Shown: positions 1 through 8,255 of the stretch, piece after piece
How positions within the stretch are numbered: the first letter of the stretch is position 1
Layout of the letters: every line of letters begins with the position of its first letter
Assembly (NCBI GenBank): GCA_039927815.1
Contig: JBDSUJ010000076.1
Span: 1-64,000 of the forward strand
DNA: 64,000 bases
From: Croceibacterium_A sp039927815
Lineage (GTDB): Bacteria; Pseudomonadota; Alphaproteobacteria; Sphingomonadales; Sphingomonadaceae
Reading direction: 5' to 3'
Notes under the pieces: model-generated
Told to the model about the DNA's origin: nothing
The model's database searches: none
What the model saw: the letters and a program-made list of their open reading frames with translations, nothing else
Program-made: the position numbers and the translations under genes

Positions 1-251
1 ACGATGCATGGCGCCCGGATGCGGCGCCGAGCACCGCGGCCATCCTGGAGATTGTCGAGGCGAATGCGGCGACCGCGCGGAGCTCGATCCAGCACCTGGT
101 CAAGAACCTCCCCCGCCGTCGTTCGGCGAGCCCGGCCGACACCGCGCTTGATGGTGCGATCGCGACGCCGCGCGGGCAGTGGGATCCGGCGACGCGCGTG
201 CGGCTGGACGCGGTGGCTCGACGCATCCTGCGCCAGACGCCAGGCGGCTGA
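1..251 (+). CDS. C-terminal fragment of an unrecognised protein
   Basis: The frame beginning at position 3 is open from the window edge to TGA at 249-251, giving about 82 residues with normal high-GC codon use (third positions mostly G or C). The other two forward frames give arginine- and proline-rich shadow translations, so this frame is the likely coding one. The fragment contains a probable helix (ILEIVEANAATARSS) and ends RRILRQTPGG. I see no diagnostic motif and cannot assign a family. The 5' end lies outside the window. Confidence 0.5.
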   Translation, partial: DAWRPDAAPSTAAILEIVEANAATARSSIQHLVKNLPRRRSASPADTALDGAIATPRGQWDPATRVRLDAVARRILRQTPGG

Positions 252-314
252 CGCGTTGCCCTGGCCGAGGCGACGGCTTGCAAATCCCCGACCTGTGTCT
301 CAAAGTCCTGTGCC

Positions 315-797
315 ATGACCGCCAAGCCTTCGTCTTTAACGGAATTTTTGCCGTATCAGCTGTCCGTCACCTCCAACGCGGTGAGCGGGCGTATTGCGCT
401 GGAATACCGCCAGCGGTTCGGCCTCAGCATCCCCGAGTGGCGGGTGATGGCGGTGCTGGGCGATTCCGGGCCGCGCACCCAGCGTGAGCTGACCCGCCTC
501 ACCCTGATGGACAAAGTGGCGGTAAACCGCGCCTGCAAGGTGCTCGAGGAACGTGGGCTGGGTGCGCGTCAACCCAATGCGCAGGACGGCCGTTCGCATC
601 TCCTGCGGCTGACCGAGAGCGGCACCGCCATGCGCGCGCAAATCATGCCGCTGGCGCTGGAGATGGAGCGGCGGTTGTTTGCAGCCTTCAGTCCGGACGA
701 TCTGGACCGGTTCCGGGACTTGCTGACGCGCGTGCGGGACGAGGTCGACGATCTCGACGCCGACGATATCGACAGCGGCAACTTCGGTGTGAATTAG
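315..797 (+). CDS. MarR-family transcriptional regulator
   Basis: 160 residues, the usual length for MarR proteins. The winged helix-turn-helix occupies roughly residues 35-105: a helix with SIPEWRVMAVLG, the recognition helix region around LMDKVAVNRACKVLEERGL, and a wing containing the typical DGRSHLLRLTESG. A helical dimerisation segment follows. MarR dimers bind inverted repeats near their own or adjacent promoters and often respond to small phenolic ligands; no ligand can be inferred here. The gene is monocistronic and converges on tadC, with a strong hairpin between them. ATG at 315 is the first reasonable start. Confidence 0.85.
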   Translation: MTAKPSSLTEFLPYQLSVTSNAVSGRIALEYRQRFGLSIPEWRVMAVLGDSGPRTQRELTRLTLMDKVAVNRACKVLEERGLGARQPNAQDGRSHLLRLTESGTAMRAQIMPLALEMERRLFAAFSPDDLDRFRDLLTRVRDEVDDLDADDIDSGNFGVN

Positions 798-803
798 CCG
801 CGC

Positions 804-821
804 GCCGGCCGCTCGGCCGGC
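804..821. terminator. GC-rich hairpin between marR and tadC
   Basis: A perfect 7-bp stem GCCGGCC / GGCCGGC closes a GCTC tetraloop between two convergent stop codons. There is no good U-tract on either strand, so it would be a weak intrinsic terminator or an RNA 3'-end stabiliser serving both genes. Confidence 0.5.
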
Positions 822-847
822 CCGCGCCCCATTATTCGCTGTCGGCG

Positions 848-1861
848 CTATTTGGGGGTGACCGCGCCACCCGGTGCGAACGCGTCGGCGATCGAGCATG
901 CGGCGGGTCCGAGGATGACGATAAACAGGACCGGCAGGATGAACAGGATCAGCGGCACCGTCATGATCGCGGGCAGCCGCGCGGCTTTCTCCTCGGCCCG
1001 CATCATGCGTTCGTTACGGAACTCGGCGGACAGCATCCGCAGCGCCGAGGCCAGCGGAGTGCCGTAGCGTTCGGTCTGGATCATGGTGGTGACCACGCCC
1101 TTCACCGCGTCGAGATTGACCCGGTAGGCGAAGTTTTCGAACGCCTGGCGGCGCTCGGTCAGGAACGCCAGTTCGATCGCGGTGAGCGCGAATTCGTCGC
1201 CCAGCTCGGGATAGGCGCGCCCCAGTTCCTTGGCGACGCGGTTGAACGCGGAATCCACCGTCAGGCCGGCCTCGGCGCAGATCACCAGCAGATCGAGCGC
1301 GTCCGGCAGGCCCTTGCGGATCGCATCGGTGCGCTTCTTGGACTTGTTCTTGAGGTACAGTTCGGGAAATTTATAGCCGAACACAACCAGTGCGGCGAAT
1401 GCGCCAAAGCGTTTGAAACTGCCCCACAGCGGGAAAAAATCGACCCAGTAGATCATGACCACGGCAATGAAGCCCAGCAAGATTGGCAGCACCATGCGCG
1501 CGAAAATGACCGCGACCGCCAGTTCCTTGTTGCGGATGCCGGCCTGAGCCAGCTTCTGCTGGATCACCTTGACCTGGCTCTCCTGCAACACTTTCATGTT
1601 GGCGAGCGCGTCCTTCATCTTGTCGGTCGTGTCGTTGCGGCGAACCAGGCTCTGGCGCTTGCGGGCGCTCTGCTTGATGATACCGGCCTTGAGCTCTTCG
1701 CGTCGGGCGGTCAGCGCTTTGACCCGCTTGGCCATCGGATCCTTGACCGTGACCGCGGCATAGATCGCCAGCACCATGGCGGCGGCAGCGATGCCGGCCA
1801 TGATGGTTCCGACGAAGATGACGTCGATCCCGAGGAGCGTGGGTCCGTGTTGAGCGATCAT
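848..1861 (-). CDS. tadC: Tad pilus inner-membrane platform protein TadC (CpaH)
   Basis: 337 residues with the type II secretion system F (T2SSF) domain in the C-terminal half. Hydrophobic segments are visible near residues 18-38, about 125-170 and 300-328. The motif DALDLLVICAEAGLTVDSA is typical of TadC. With TadB it forms the inner-membrane platform on which Flp pilin is assembled and which the cytoplasmic ATPase drives. It is the last gene of the minus-strand cpa/tad operon, 12 nt downstream of tadB. The length is normal and the sequence looks intact. Confidence 0.9.
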   Translation of the reverse strand: MIAQHGPTLLGIDVIFVGTIMAGIAAAAMVLAIYAAVTVKDPMAKRVKALTARREELKAGIIKQSARKRQSLVRRNDTTDKMKDALANMKVLQESQVKVIQQKLAQAGIRNKELAVAVIFARMVLPILLGFIAVVMIYWVDFFPLWGSFKRFGAFAALVVFGYKFPELYLKNKSKKRTDAIRKGLPDALDLLVICAEAGLTVDSAFNRVAKELGRAYPELGDEFALTAIELAFLTERRQAFENFAYRVNLDAVKGVVTTMIQTERYGTPLASALRMLSAEFRNERMMRAEEKAARLPAIMTVPLILFILPVLFIVILGPAACSIADAFAPGGAVTPK

Positions 1862-1873
1862 GACAAGTGGCCC

Positions 1874-2845
1874 CTAGATCTCGAAGCTGACCATCTTGGC
1901 CATGATGAACGCGCCCAGGCCCATCCACACCAGACCGCCCAGGCCAGTCGCGATCAGCCGTTCGTCGATGAAGAATTTGCCGATATACTTGGGATTGATC
2001 CACATGATCATGCCGAACACGAGGAAGGGCAACGCGCCGACGATATAGGCGGACGCTTTCGACTCCGAGCTCATCGCGCGGATCTTGAGCTTCATCTGCG
2101 CGCGCTTGCGCAGCACGTCGGACAGATTGGAGAGTGTTTCTGCCAGGTTGCCGCCGGTCTCGCGCTGGATCGCCAGCGTGATGACGAAGAACTGAAATTC
2201 CGGAGTCGCGAGCTTGTCGGCGGTGACCTGGAGCGCTTCTTCCATCGTGCGGCCGATTTTCATGCGCTCGACAACTGCCCGGAATTCCTCGCCGACCGGT
2301 CCAGAAACTTCCTGAGCCACGACGCCCAGCGTTTCGGCAACCGGCAAGCCGGACCGCAGTCCGCGGACGAGCAGTTCGATGCCGTCGGGGAACTTCGCGG
2401 TAAAGGCATTGACCCGCCGGTTGATGAAGCGGCGGACCATGAAGTGGGGAATGCCGGCACCGGCGAAGGCGCCCAGGCCAAGCGACAACAGCAGTGCGCC
2501 GGTCTTGATATAGAGCAGCAGCGCAAACGCCAGCCCGATGCCGAGCGAGACGTAGAGATACTGCGACAAGGTCCAGTTCTTGCCGGTGCGCTGCAAGCGG
2601 ACCTGCAGCGCCTCGACCCGCGAGCCTGGGCCGGCGACTTTGTGGAACTTCGGCTTGCGCGCGGCGATCGCCTTCTTGAGCTGCGAGTCAACGCGTGCGG
2701 TGGTGCTTTCGGAGTGGCGATAGCGCACGGCCTGCAGCCGGCGCTGGCTTTCCTTGGCCGGCGACTTGCCGGTCATCAGCACATAGCCGATGATCAGCAG
2801 CGCCGTCAGGCCGCCGGCGATCAGCACTAGCTGGATGATGCTCAT
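1874..2845 (-). CDS. tadB: Tad pilus inner-membrane platform protein TadB (CpaG)
   Basis: 323 residues. It has an N-terminal membrane segment (about residues 4-24), a basic cytoplasmic region, two central hydrophobic stretches near 95-135, a T2SSF domain with PDGIELLVRGLRSGLPVAE and TGGNLAETL, and two C-terminal membrane segments. TadB pairs with TadC as the pilus platform. In most tad loci the gene just upstream is the ATPase tadA/cpaF. Here only 76 nt separate tadB from cpaE and no ATPase is present. Confidence 0.92.
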   Translation of the reverse strand: MSIIQLVLIAGGLTALLIIGYVLMTGKSPAKESQRRLQAVRYRHSESTTARVDSQLKKAIAARKPKFHKVAGPGSRVEALQVRLQRTGKNWTLSQYLYVSLGIGLAFALLLYIKTGALLLSLGLGAFAGAGIPHFMVRRFINRRVNAFTAKFPDGIELLVRGLRSGLPVAETLGVVAQEVSGPVGEEFRAVVERMKIGRTMEEALQVTADKLATPEFQFFVITLAIQRETGGNLAETLSNLSDVLRKRAQMKLKIRAMSSESKASAYIVGALPFLVFGMIMWINPKYIGKFFIDERLIATGLGGLVWMGLGAFIMAKMVSFEI

Positions 2846-2887
2846 GTCTTCGCCTTCGCTGGTCCCGCGCTTTTAAGATCAAGTGAG

Positions 2888-2911
2888 GCGGGCAGCGCGT
2901 GGACCGCCCGC
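2888..2911 (-). promoter_or_regulatory. hairpin in the cpaE-tadB spacer
   Basis: The inverted repeat GCGGGC / GCCCGC with a 12-nt loop lies in the only sizeable spacer of the lower tad operon, where the ATPase gene would normally be. It could attenuate or process the message between cpaE and tadB. No U-tract follows it. Confidence 0.3.
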
Positions 2912-2921
2912 TTCCAATGGG

Positions 2922-4217
2922 TCAGGCGGCCTCGGCTTGCTTGGCCGGAACGCTCTTGTCCTTCTTCGCCAGGAGCGACTTCAGATCGAGCTTGCCGAGC
3001 AGCGAGGTGCTCGCGCCAGCCTGACCGAGGTCGACGGCGTCTTCCTCTCCGGTGCCCAGGATCGCCTTAGCGATGTCGCGCATGGCAATGCCGGCCTTGG
3101 CCGTGCGGTTGGCATCGGCGAACGTCTGGCCCAGCTTGGCCGCGTTGGCGGCAGCCTTCTGGTCGAACGGGACCATGTAGTTGATCTTCCGCTCGATCGA
3201 CGCCTCGAAGTCGGACTTACTGATTTCGGCCATCCCGGTCTGCACTTTGTTGGCCACGATCAGCGGCTGCGATTGCGGCGCATTGGTCTTGAGCCATGAC
3301 AGGATGCGGATGGTGTCGCGCGCCGAAGCCAGCGTCATCTCGGTCACCAGCACGACCACGTTCACTTCGGCCAGCAAGTGGGGGAAGTTGATCAGCATGT
3401 TGCGCGGCAGGTCGATGACGGTCATTTCGAACGCCTGGCGGAATTCCTCCTCGAGCTGCACGAAGGCCGATCCGTCGGTCATCAGCGGCGAGTTGATCGG
3501 CGCCTCCGCCGACAAGATCGCCAGGTTGTCGTTCGCGCGGATCATCGCACGTTCGATGAACAGACCGTCGATGCGGCTCGGGTTGTCGATCGCGTCGGTC
3601 AGGCCGCGGCCCGGCTCGAGATCGAGGCTGAGTGCCCCCGTCCCGAAGTGGATGTCGAGGTCGAGCAGCGCGGTCGAGCGCTTGTGGTCGGCGCTGAAAA
3701 GCCACGCGAGCGAAGTTGCCAGCGTCGAGGCCCCGACGCCCCCGCGAGTTCCGACAACCGCGGTTGCGACGTGCTTCTTGCCCGCCTCGCCATCGTTTGC
3801 CCGCGGCGCGGAAAACACCGCCTGTGCCTGGGTCAGCGAATCGCGCAACTGCGACGTGGAGAGCGGCTTGAGCAGGTAATCGTGAATGCCGCTGGCGAGC
3901 AGGTCGCGATACAGCCGCACGTCGTTGACCTGCCCGGCGGCGATGACCACCGTGCCCGGTTCGCAAACTTCGGCGAGGGCATTGATGTCGTTGAGCGGGT
4001 CGCCGCTTTCCGATAGGTCGACCAGCAGGATCGCGGGACTGGCGGAGATCGACAGCGACTGGACCGCGTTGCGCAATCCGCCCTTGTTGCACTTCTCCGG
4101 CTGCCAGCCCATTTCGATCACCACCGGGCGCAGCACGTCGAGCGCGGTTTCGTCGCAGATGAAAGCGGCGAAGGGATCACGATTGCCCAGAGGGCCGGGT
4201 TTCCAAGGCGCGTTCAT
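2922..4217 (-). CDS. cpaE: Tad pilus localisation protein CpaE/TadZ (ParA/MinD-like)
   Basis: 431 residues. The first ~135 resemble a receiver-like domain (ILLVDLSESGD, then DYLLKPLS near 113-120). A ParA/MinD-like ATPase fold follows, with a deviant Walker A GTRGGVGAST at 156-165 and LLDLDIHFG further on. CpaE/TadZ positions the pilus machine at the pole or membrane. The classical P-loop lysine is alanine here, as in other atypical CpaE proteins, so ATP hydrolysis may be weak or absent. It starts 4 nt after cpaD ends. Confidence 0.92.
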   Translation of the reverse strand: MNAPWKPGPLGNRDPFAAFICDETALDVLRPVVIEMGWQPEKCNKGGLRNAVQSLSISASPAILLVDLSESGDPLNDINALAEVCEPGTVVIAAGQVNDVRLYRDLLASGIHDYLLKPLSTSQLRDSLTQAQAVFSAPRANDGEAGKKHVATAVVGTRGGVGASTLATSLAWLFSADHKRSTALLDLDIHFGTGALSLDLEPGRGLTDAIDNPSRIDGLFIERAMIRANDNLAILSAEAPINSPLMTDGSAFVQLEEEFRQAFEMTVIDLPRNMLINFPHLLAEVNVVVLVTEMTLASARDTIRILSWLKTNAPQSQPLIVANKVQTGMAEISKSDFEASIERKINYMVPFDQKAAANAAKLGQTFADANRTAKAGIAMRDIAKAILGTGEEDAVDLGQAGASTSLLGKLDLKSLLAKKDKSVPAKQAEAA

Positions 4218-4221
4218 GCGA

Positions 4222-4863
4222 TTACTTCCCCGATTGTGTGCTGATGGCGGGCAGTCCGGCCTTCCCGGTCGGGATGGCCGCGCGATAGGTCTCGATAGCT
4301 TTACTCGAGCTCATGACCACCGTTTCGCCGGTCCCTTGGGCACCGTGGAGCAAGTGCTCCGGATCGGCGACCATCGAGGCGTAGTTGCCGTTGACCGCGC
4401 AGCCGTAGCCATCGCTGGTCGCGTTCTCGAGCGTGGTTATGTAATGGTCGCTCCAGTCGGGACAGCCCGGAACCGAAGCCCGCGCGCGGGTGATGACCAC
4501 GCGAACGATGCCGGGCTGGACGAACCCTTCGGTCACCGGGGCGCCGTCTGACAGGAGCATGCCGTAGCGGCCGGCAATGCCCGCCACGTCGTCACGCGCC
4601 CGGCTGTTGGCCATTCCGCCGTCGACGGCGATGCGATCGCCATAGCGCAAGTGCATGGTCTCGAACCAGTCTGCCAGCCGGCGTTGCTCCGAGATCGGCA
4701 CGGTGCCGCCCGGGGCATTGAGGTCGAACGTGAAGTTGCGATGTTCGACCACCGGCTGGTTGACGCTGTACAGCGAGCGGTTGTTGGGCAAGTCGCCACA
4801 TGCGGTGAGCCCGGTCGAACAGGCGATCGCGACAGCGAGCGCGATTTTGCTGCGGTTGGTCAT
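4222..4863 (-). CDS. cpaD: Tad pilus outer-membrane lipoprotein CpaD
   Basis: 213 residues from ATG at 4863, which is preceded by a good ribosome site (GAAAGGTG). A GTG 18 nt upstream is also possible but would overlap the cpaC stop. The N-terminus is a lipoprotein signal (KIALAVAIACSTGLTACG) with the lipidated cysteine in TACG. CpaD proteins stabilise or pilot the Tad secretin. The gene lies between cpaC and cpaE as in Caulobacter. DDVAG and VVITRARASVPGCPDWS are characteristic of the family. Confidence 0.88.
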   Translation of the reverse strand: MTNRSKIALAVAIACSTGLTACGDLPNNRSLYSVNQPVVEHRNFTFDLNAPGGTVPISEQRRLADWFETMHLRYGDRIAVDGGMANSRARDDVAGIAGRYGMLLSDGAPVTEGFVQPGIVRVVITRARASVPGCPDWSDHYITTLENATSDGYGCAVNGNYASMVADPEHLLHGAQGTGETVVMSSSKAIETYRAAIPTGKAGLPAISTQSGK

Positions 4864-4877
4864 TGAAATCACCTTTC

Positions 4878-6440
4878 TCACCGGAGGCTGAAGCCAGGGG
4901 CCGGGGCAATCGCCACGGCGCGCTGCTTATCGGCATCCTGACGCGGTGCCGTCGGCGTGTTCATGCCGACCTGCGGCGCTGCCGGGATACTCTCCCCTGA
5001 CCGGGGCATCGGGCGCTGCGCGCCGCTGACGCCGGCATTGTCCTTGTTCAAAAGCCACGCCGAGGCGGCGTCGGGCGATTGGAACCCGTCGGTCGGCAGG
5101 TGGATCTCGCTGTCGTCGACCGGATTCACGAGATAGGGGGTGACCACGATCACCAGCTCGGTCTGGCCCTTGCGGAACTCGGTCGATTTGAACAGCGCGC
5201 CGACGATCGGCAAGTCGCCCACGCCGGGCAGCTTCTGAACGGTGTTCTGGGCGTTGTTGCTGAGCAACCCGCCGATCATGAAGCTCTGGCCGGAGCCGAG
5301 TTCGACAGTCGTTTCCGCGCGCCGGGTGGTGAGTGCTGGGATCGTGAAGTTGTTCACGGTCACCGCGCCCTGGCTTGACAGTTCGGACACCTCGGGCCGC
5401 ACCCGGATCGAGATCCGGCCGTTAGCCAGCACCGTGGGTGTGTAGGCTAGGCTGACGCCATACTTCTTGTATTCGATCGTTGTCGAACCGAGGCCTGAGC
5501 TGACCGGGATCGGAAACTCGCCGCCGGCGAGGAATTCGGCCGTTTCGCCCGACAGGGCAGTCAGGTTAGGCTCGGCCAGCGAGGTCACCAGTCCGGCGGT
5601 TTCGCCCGCATCGAGCGCACCCAGAATATCGAGGCCGAGGAACCGGCCGAGGCCGGCGATGGTCGCCGCAGAGGGCGGGGTCTGTACGGCGGGGCCGCTT
5701 ATCCTGGTCCCGTCGGCCAGAATGGCGGTCGACTGCCCGACGCCGGCTCCGACAGCGAGCGGGCCACCGGTTTCAAAGGTCTGGCCGGGCGCGAGCGCGC
5801 GGCCTCGGCCGATACCGAACTTGAAGCCGCTGTTACCATTGACCGAGGTCAGGTTGACGCCGAGCGTGCGCACCAGCGAGCGGCTGACTTCGGCGATCCG
5901 CACCCGCAGGTTTACCTGCAGGGGCGTCGCCATCCGCAGCCGCGATACCACGTTGGCGCCGTCCCCGACAAAAGCCTTTACCAGACGCTCCGCCTCGGCG
6001 GCATCCTCAGGCGCGGCGACGGTGCCGGTCAACAGCACGGTATTGGTGCCCATCGTGGCAACCGCAACCTTGGCGTCCGGCATGGCGAGCGCCAGCATCT
6101 GGTCGATGCTGTCGATGTTGGAGCCGACGCGGACATTGGCGGACCACACCACGTCGCCCGAGCCGTTGCTGGCGTAGACCGTGGTCTGCCCGCCCGACTT
6201 GCCGAAGATGTACAGTTGGCGCTGCGACTTGACCTGGACGTCGGCGACCGCGTCGTTGGCGACGAAGATGTCAGTCATGGTGCTCGGTACGGTCACCAGT
6301 TGGCCGCGTCCGATCGACAGGACCAGATCGCCAGCCGGCTTGGTGACGGACTGGGCATCGGCAGGCCCGGCCGTCAGCGCGGCGAGCGGTGCCAGCGCGC
6401 AGGCAGCGCTCAAGGCGGACTTCAGAAGTCGGCTATTCAT
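4878..6440 (-). CDS. cpaC: Tad pilus secretin CpaC/RcpA
   Basis: 520 residues from the ATG at 6440, which has GAGG nine nt upstream. Another ATG at 6446 and a longer in-frame extension to 6494 are less likely because they place residues before the signal peptide. Order: Sec signal peptide (cleavage near AGPADAQS), N-terminal secretin-associated domain, a BON-like region (VLLTGTVAAPEDAAEAERL), then the secretin domain ending QTELVIVVTPYLVNP. It forms the outer-membrane channel for the Flp pilus. The proline-rich tail of about 70 residues lies beyond the secretin core. Confidence 0.93.
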   Translation of the reverse strand: MNSRLLKSALSAACALAPLAALTAGPADAQSVTKPAGDLVLSIGRGQLVTVPSTMTDIFVANDAVADVQVKSQRQLYIFGKSGGQTTVYASNGSGDVVWSANVRVGSNIDSIDQMLALAMPDAKVAVATMGTNTVLLTGTVAAPEDAAEAERLVKAFVGDGANVVSRLRMATPLQVNLRVRIAEVSRSLVRTLGVNLTSVNGNSGFKFGIGRGRALAPGQTFETGGPLAVGAGVGQSTAILADGTRISGPAVQTPPSAATIAGLGRFLGLDILGALDAGETAGLVTSLAEPNLTALSGETAEFLAGGEFPIPVSSGLGSTTIEYKKYGVSLAYTPTVLANGRISIRVRPEVSELSSQGAVTVNNFTIPALTTRRAETTVELGSGQSFMIGGLLSNNAQNTVQKLPGVGDLPIVGALFKSTEFRKGQTELVIVVTPYLVNPVDDSEIHLPTDGFQSPDAASAWLLNKDNAGVSGAQRPMPRSGESIPAAPQVGMNTPTAPRQDADKQRAVAIAPAPGFSLR

Positions 6441-6490
6441 CGTCATGCCCCTCAAATTTCTTCCAAGTGCCCTGGTGTGGTCTCGGTTGC

Positions 6491-7612
6491 TCACGGAAAC
6501 ACCGCCCCGGCAGCGATGCCGGACGACAGGACCCCGCCCGCGCTCCGCATGGAACTCGCCTGGTTTGTCAGCAGCCCCCGGGTGGCACCCGTTAGGCCGG
6601 CCGCTTCGTCGGATGTGCTGTGGCCGCGGGTGACCCGCACGATCGGGCCGCGCGGTACCACCGGGCCAGAGTTGCTCTGTACTGTCACGGTGGTCGTGCT
6701 CGGGGCGACTTGCTGGACCGAGCCTGGGCGCGAGGCGGGCATGGTATGGCGCTGGAAGCGCGACACGTCGCCGCCGGTCACGAAAGTGGTGGTCCCGTCC
6801 TGCGGCTGGGCAGCGGCAGCGCGCAGCAGCTTCTCTTCTTGTTCCTTGCTCGCGCCGGCGGGCAGGTTGACTTCGCCCGCGGCGACAGCGCGATCGAGGT
6901 CGCTCTGATTGTCGGCGATCGAGCGCAACGCCAGGCTGAGTGTGCCGATCGTCTGGGCGACGGAGATTTTCTCGGCGATGCGCGGGGTGACTTCGAAAGT
7001 AACCGTGCGCACACTGTTGACCACGGTTTTTCCGTCCTCGGTCTTGACGCTCTCGGTCGCCTGATCGGTCGCCAACACCCGCAAATTGCGCAGGATGGTC
7101 TCGGTCGCCTTCAGGGCGTTCCCGTCATCGCCGCTGGCGCTGACCGACTGGGTCAGCATCATGTCGACGTGATCGCCCGGGAACACGAACCCGCCGACGC
7201 CGGTCTTGTCCGACACCGGGACCGTAATGGCGCGCATGCCCGGCCCAAGAGCGGCCGCGAGGAAACCGCGGTCGCCGGGGCTTACCAGCGAACCCTGAGT
7301 GACCGGTTCGCCGGCCGTGATGGGGTTGCGCACAACCGTCCCGAGCAGCTTGGCCATGTCGGCCTCGCCATCGATGAAGTAGGCATCCTGGACCATTTCC
7401 TGCGGCCACAGCTGATAGCCGATGGCATCAGCGGTGATGATCGTGCCCATCGGCAGGGCGCGCTTGGCGACCAGGACTTTGGGCCCTTGCGGCTTGGGAG
7501 CGGCCTGGGCCTGCGGCGCGGAGGCTCCGGTGAACATGCTTTTGGCAGCCAGGGCGGTCCCGATCGCGACGATCAGCGCTCCGATCAGCAGCAGCAGCTT
7601 TTTCCTGTCCAT
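6491..7612 (-). CDS. cpaB: Tad pilus assembly protein CpaB/RcpC
   Basis: 373 residues from ATG at 7612. A TTG three codons upstream (7621) lies closer to the GAGGGG ribosome site and could also be used. One N-terminal membrane segment (KKLLLLIGALIVAIGTALAA) is followed by a SAF domain (VLVAKRALPMGTII) and the RcpC/CpaB domain with GFVFPGDHVDMMLTQ. CpaB is periplasmic and works with the secretin CpaC. It ends 50 nt before the cpaC start. The C-terminal ~100 residues are low-complexity, rich in serine, threonine and arginine. Confidence 0.9.
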   Translation of the reverse strand: MDRKKLLLLIGALIVAIGTALAAKSMFTGASAPQAQAAPKPQGPKVLVAKRALPMGTIITADAIGYQLWPQEMVQDAYFIDGEADMAKLLGTVVRNPITAGEPVTQGSLVSPGDRGFLAAALGPGMRAITVPVSDKTGVGGFVFPGDHVDMMLTQSVSASGDDGNALKATETILRNLRVLATDQATESVKTEDGKTVVNSVRTVTFEVTPRIAEKISVAQTIGTLSLALRSIADNQSDLDRAVAAGEVNLPAGASKEQEEKLLRAAAAQPQDGTTTFVTGGDVSRFQRHTMPASRPGSVQQVAPSTTTVTVQSNSGPVVPRGPIVRVTRGHSTSDEAAGLTGATRGLLTNQASSMRSAGGVLSSGIAAGAVFP

Positions 7613-7687
7613 GTTACGCAACGCCCCTCGAACGATCCCAGCGGATTGGCTTCAACCGCAATGGGCTCCAAATGGTTAAAATCGGGT

Positions 7688-8179
7688 TCACCCCACCGCC
7701 ATGGCGGTTGCGGCGACAGGCAGATAACTGGTTCCCAGGACCCACAGGCCGGCCGCGGCGATGGCCACGCCATAGGGGATCGCGATACGGTCCTTGCGCC
7801 GGCAGGCGATGTGCCAGGCGCCGAACGCCAGGGTCAGCACGCCGCCCAGCAGCGCCATGAGGATGATCAGCTTGAGGAACAGGACCGGCGTGATCCACAG
7901 CGCCAGCGCGGTGAGCAGCTTGACGTCGCCGCCGCCCATCGCCCGCATCGCGAACAGGACCGCCAGCACGGCGAAAGTCGCCGCCGCCAGGCCGAGCTGG
8001 ATCGCCACCCCGGGCCACAACGCCAGCCCGCTCGCCCACCAGAACAGCGGCGCGGCCAATGCGATGCCGACGGTGAGCCAGTTACCGATGTGACGGCGGC
8101 GAAGATCGGTGAATGCGGCGGCCAGCAGCGCGATTGCCAACGCCACCAGCAAACCGTACCTGATTGGATCGTCCAGCAC
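7688..8179 (-). CDS. cpaA: Tad prepilin peptidase CpaA/TadV
   Basis: 163 residues from a GTG at 8179, preceded by AGGGG with 8-nt spacing. The frame stays open far upstream, but that part lies antisense to the hydrolase gene and has no membrane-protein character. It is a type IV (A24) prepilin peptidase with two catalytic aspartates: D25 in FTDLRRR and D85 in MGGGDVKLL. Several hydrophobic segments span the rest. It cleaves leaders from Flp pilin and pseudopilins at the inner membrane. It is the first gene of the operon; no pilin gene lies upstream. Confidence 0.9.
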   Translation of the reverse strand: MLDDPIRYGLLVALAIALLAAAFTDLRRRHIGNWLTVGIALAAPLFWWASGLALWPGVAIQLGLAAATFAVLAVLFAMRAMGGGDVKLLTALALWITPVLFLKLIILMALLGGVLTLAFGAWHIACRRKDRIAIPYGVAIAAAGLWVLGTSYLPVAATAMAVG

Positions 8180-8255
8180 GCTAAATACCCCTGAGTCCGG
8201 GGTCGGTGCTAACGGGCAGGGCTTACTAAATAGTAACCACGGGCAGGAGGGCGGA
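8180..8255 (-). promoter_or_regulatory. divergent control region between cpaA and the hydrolase, with an AT palindrome
   Basis: This 76-bp region separates the pilus operon from the plus-strand hydrolase. It contains the perfect inverted repeat TTACTA-AA-TAGTAA (8223-8236), conspicuous in GC-rich DNA and about 45-55 nt upstream of the cpaA GTG. That is a position suited to an operator or promoter element. No full CtrA site (TTAA-N7-TTAA) is present. Confidence 0.45.

Noticed and set aside
7660..7690. GGTTAAAATCGGGTTCACC between cpaB and cpaA as a CtrA or other operator
   Set aside because: Only one TTAA half is present and the second half does not fit the CtrA spacing.
6620..8194. 524-codon plus-strand frame opposite cpaB and cpaA
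   Set aside because: Same cause: a shadow of conserved pilus genes with low-complexity, charged translation and no recognisable motif.
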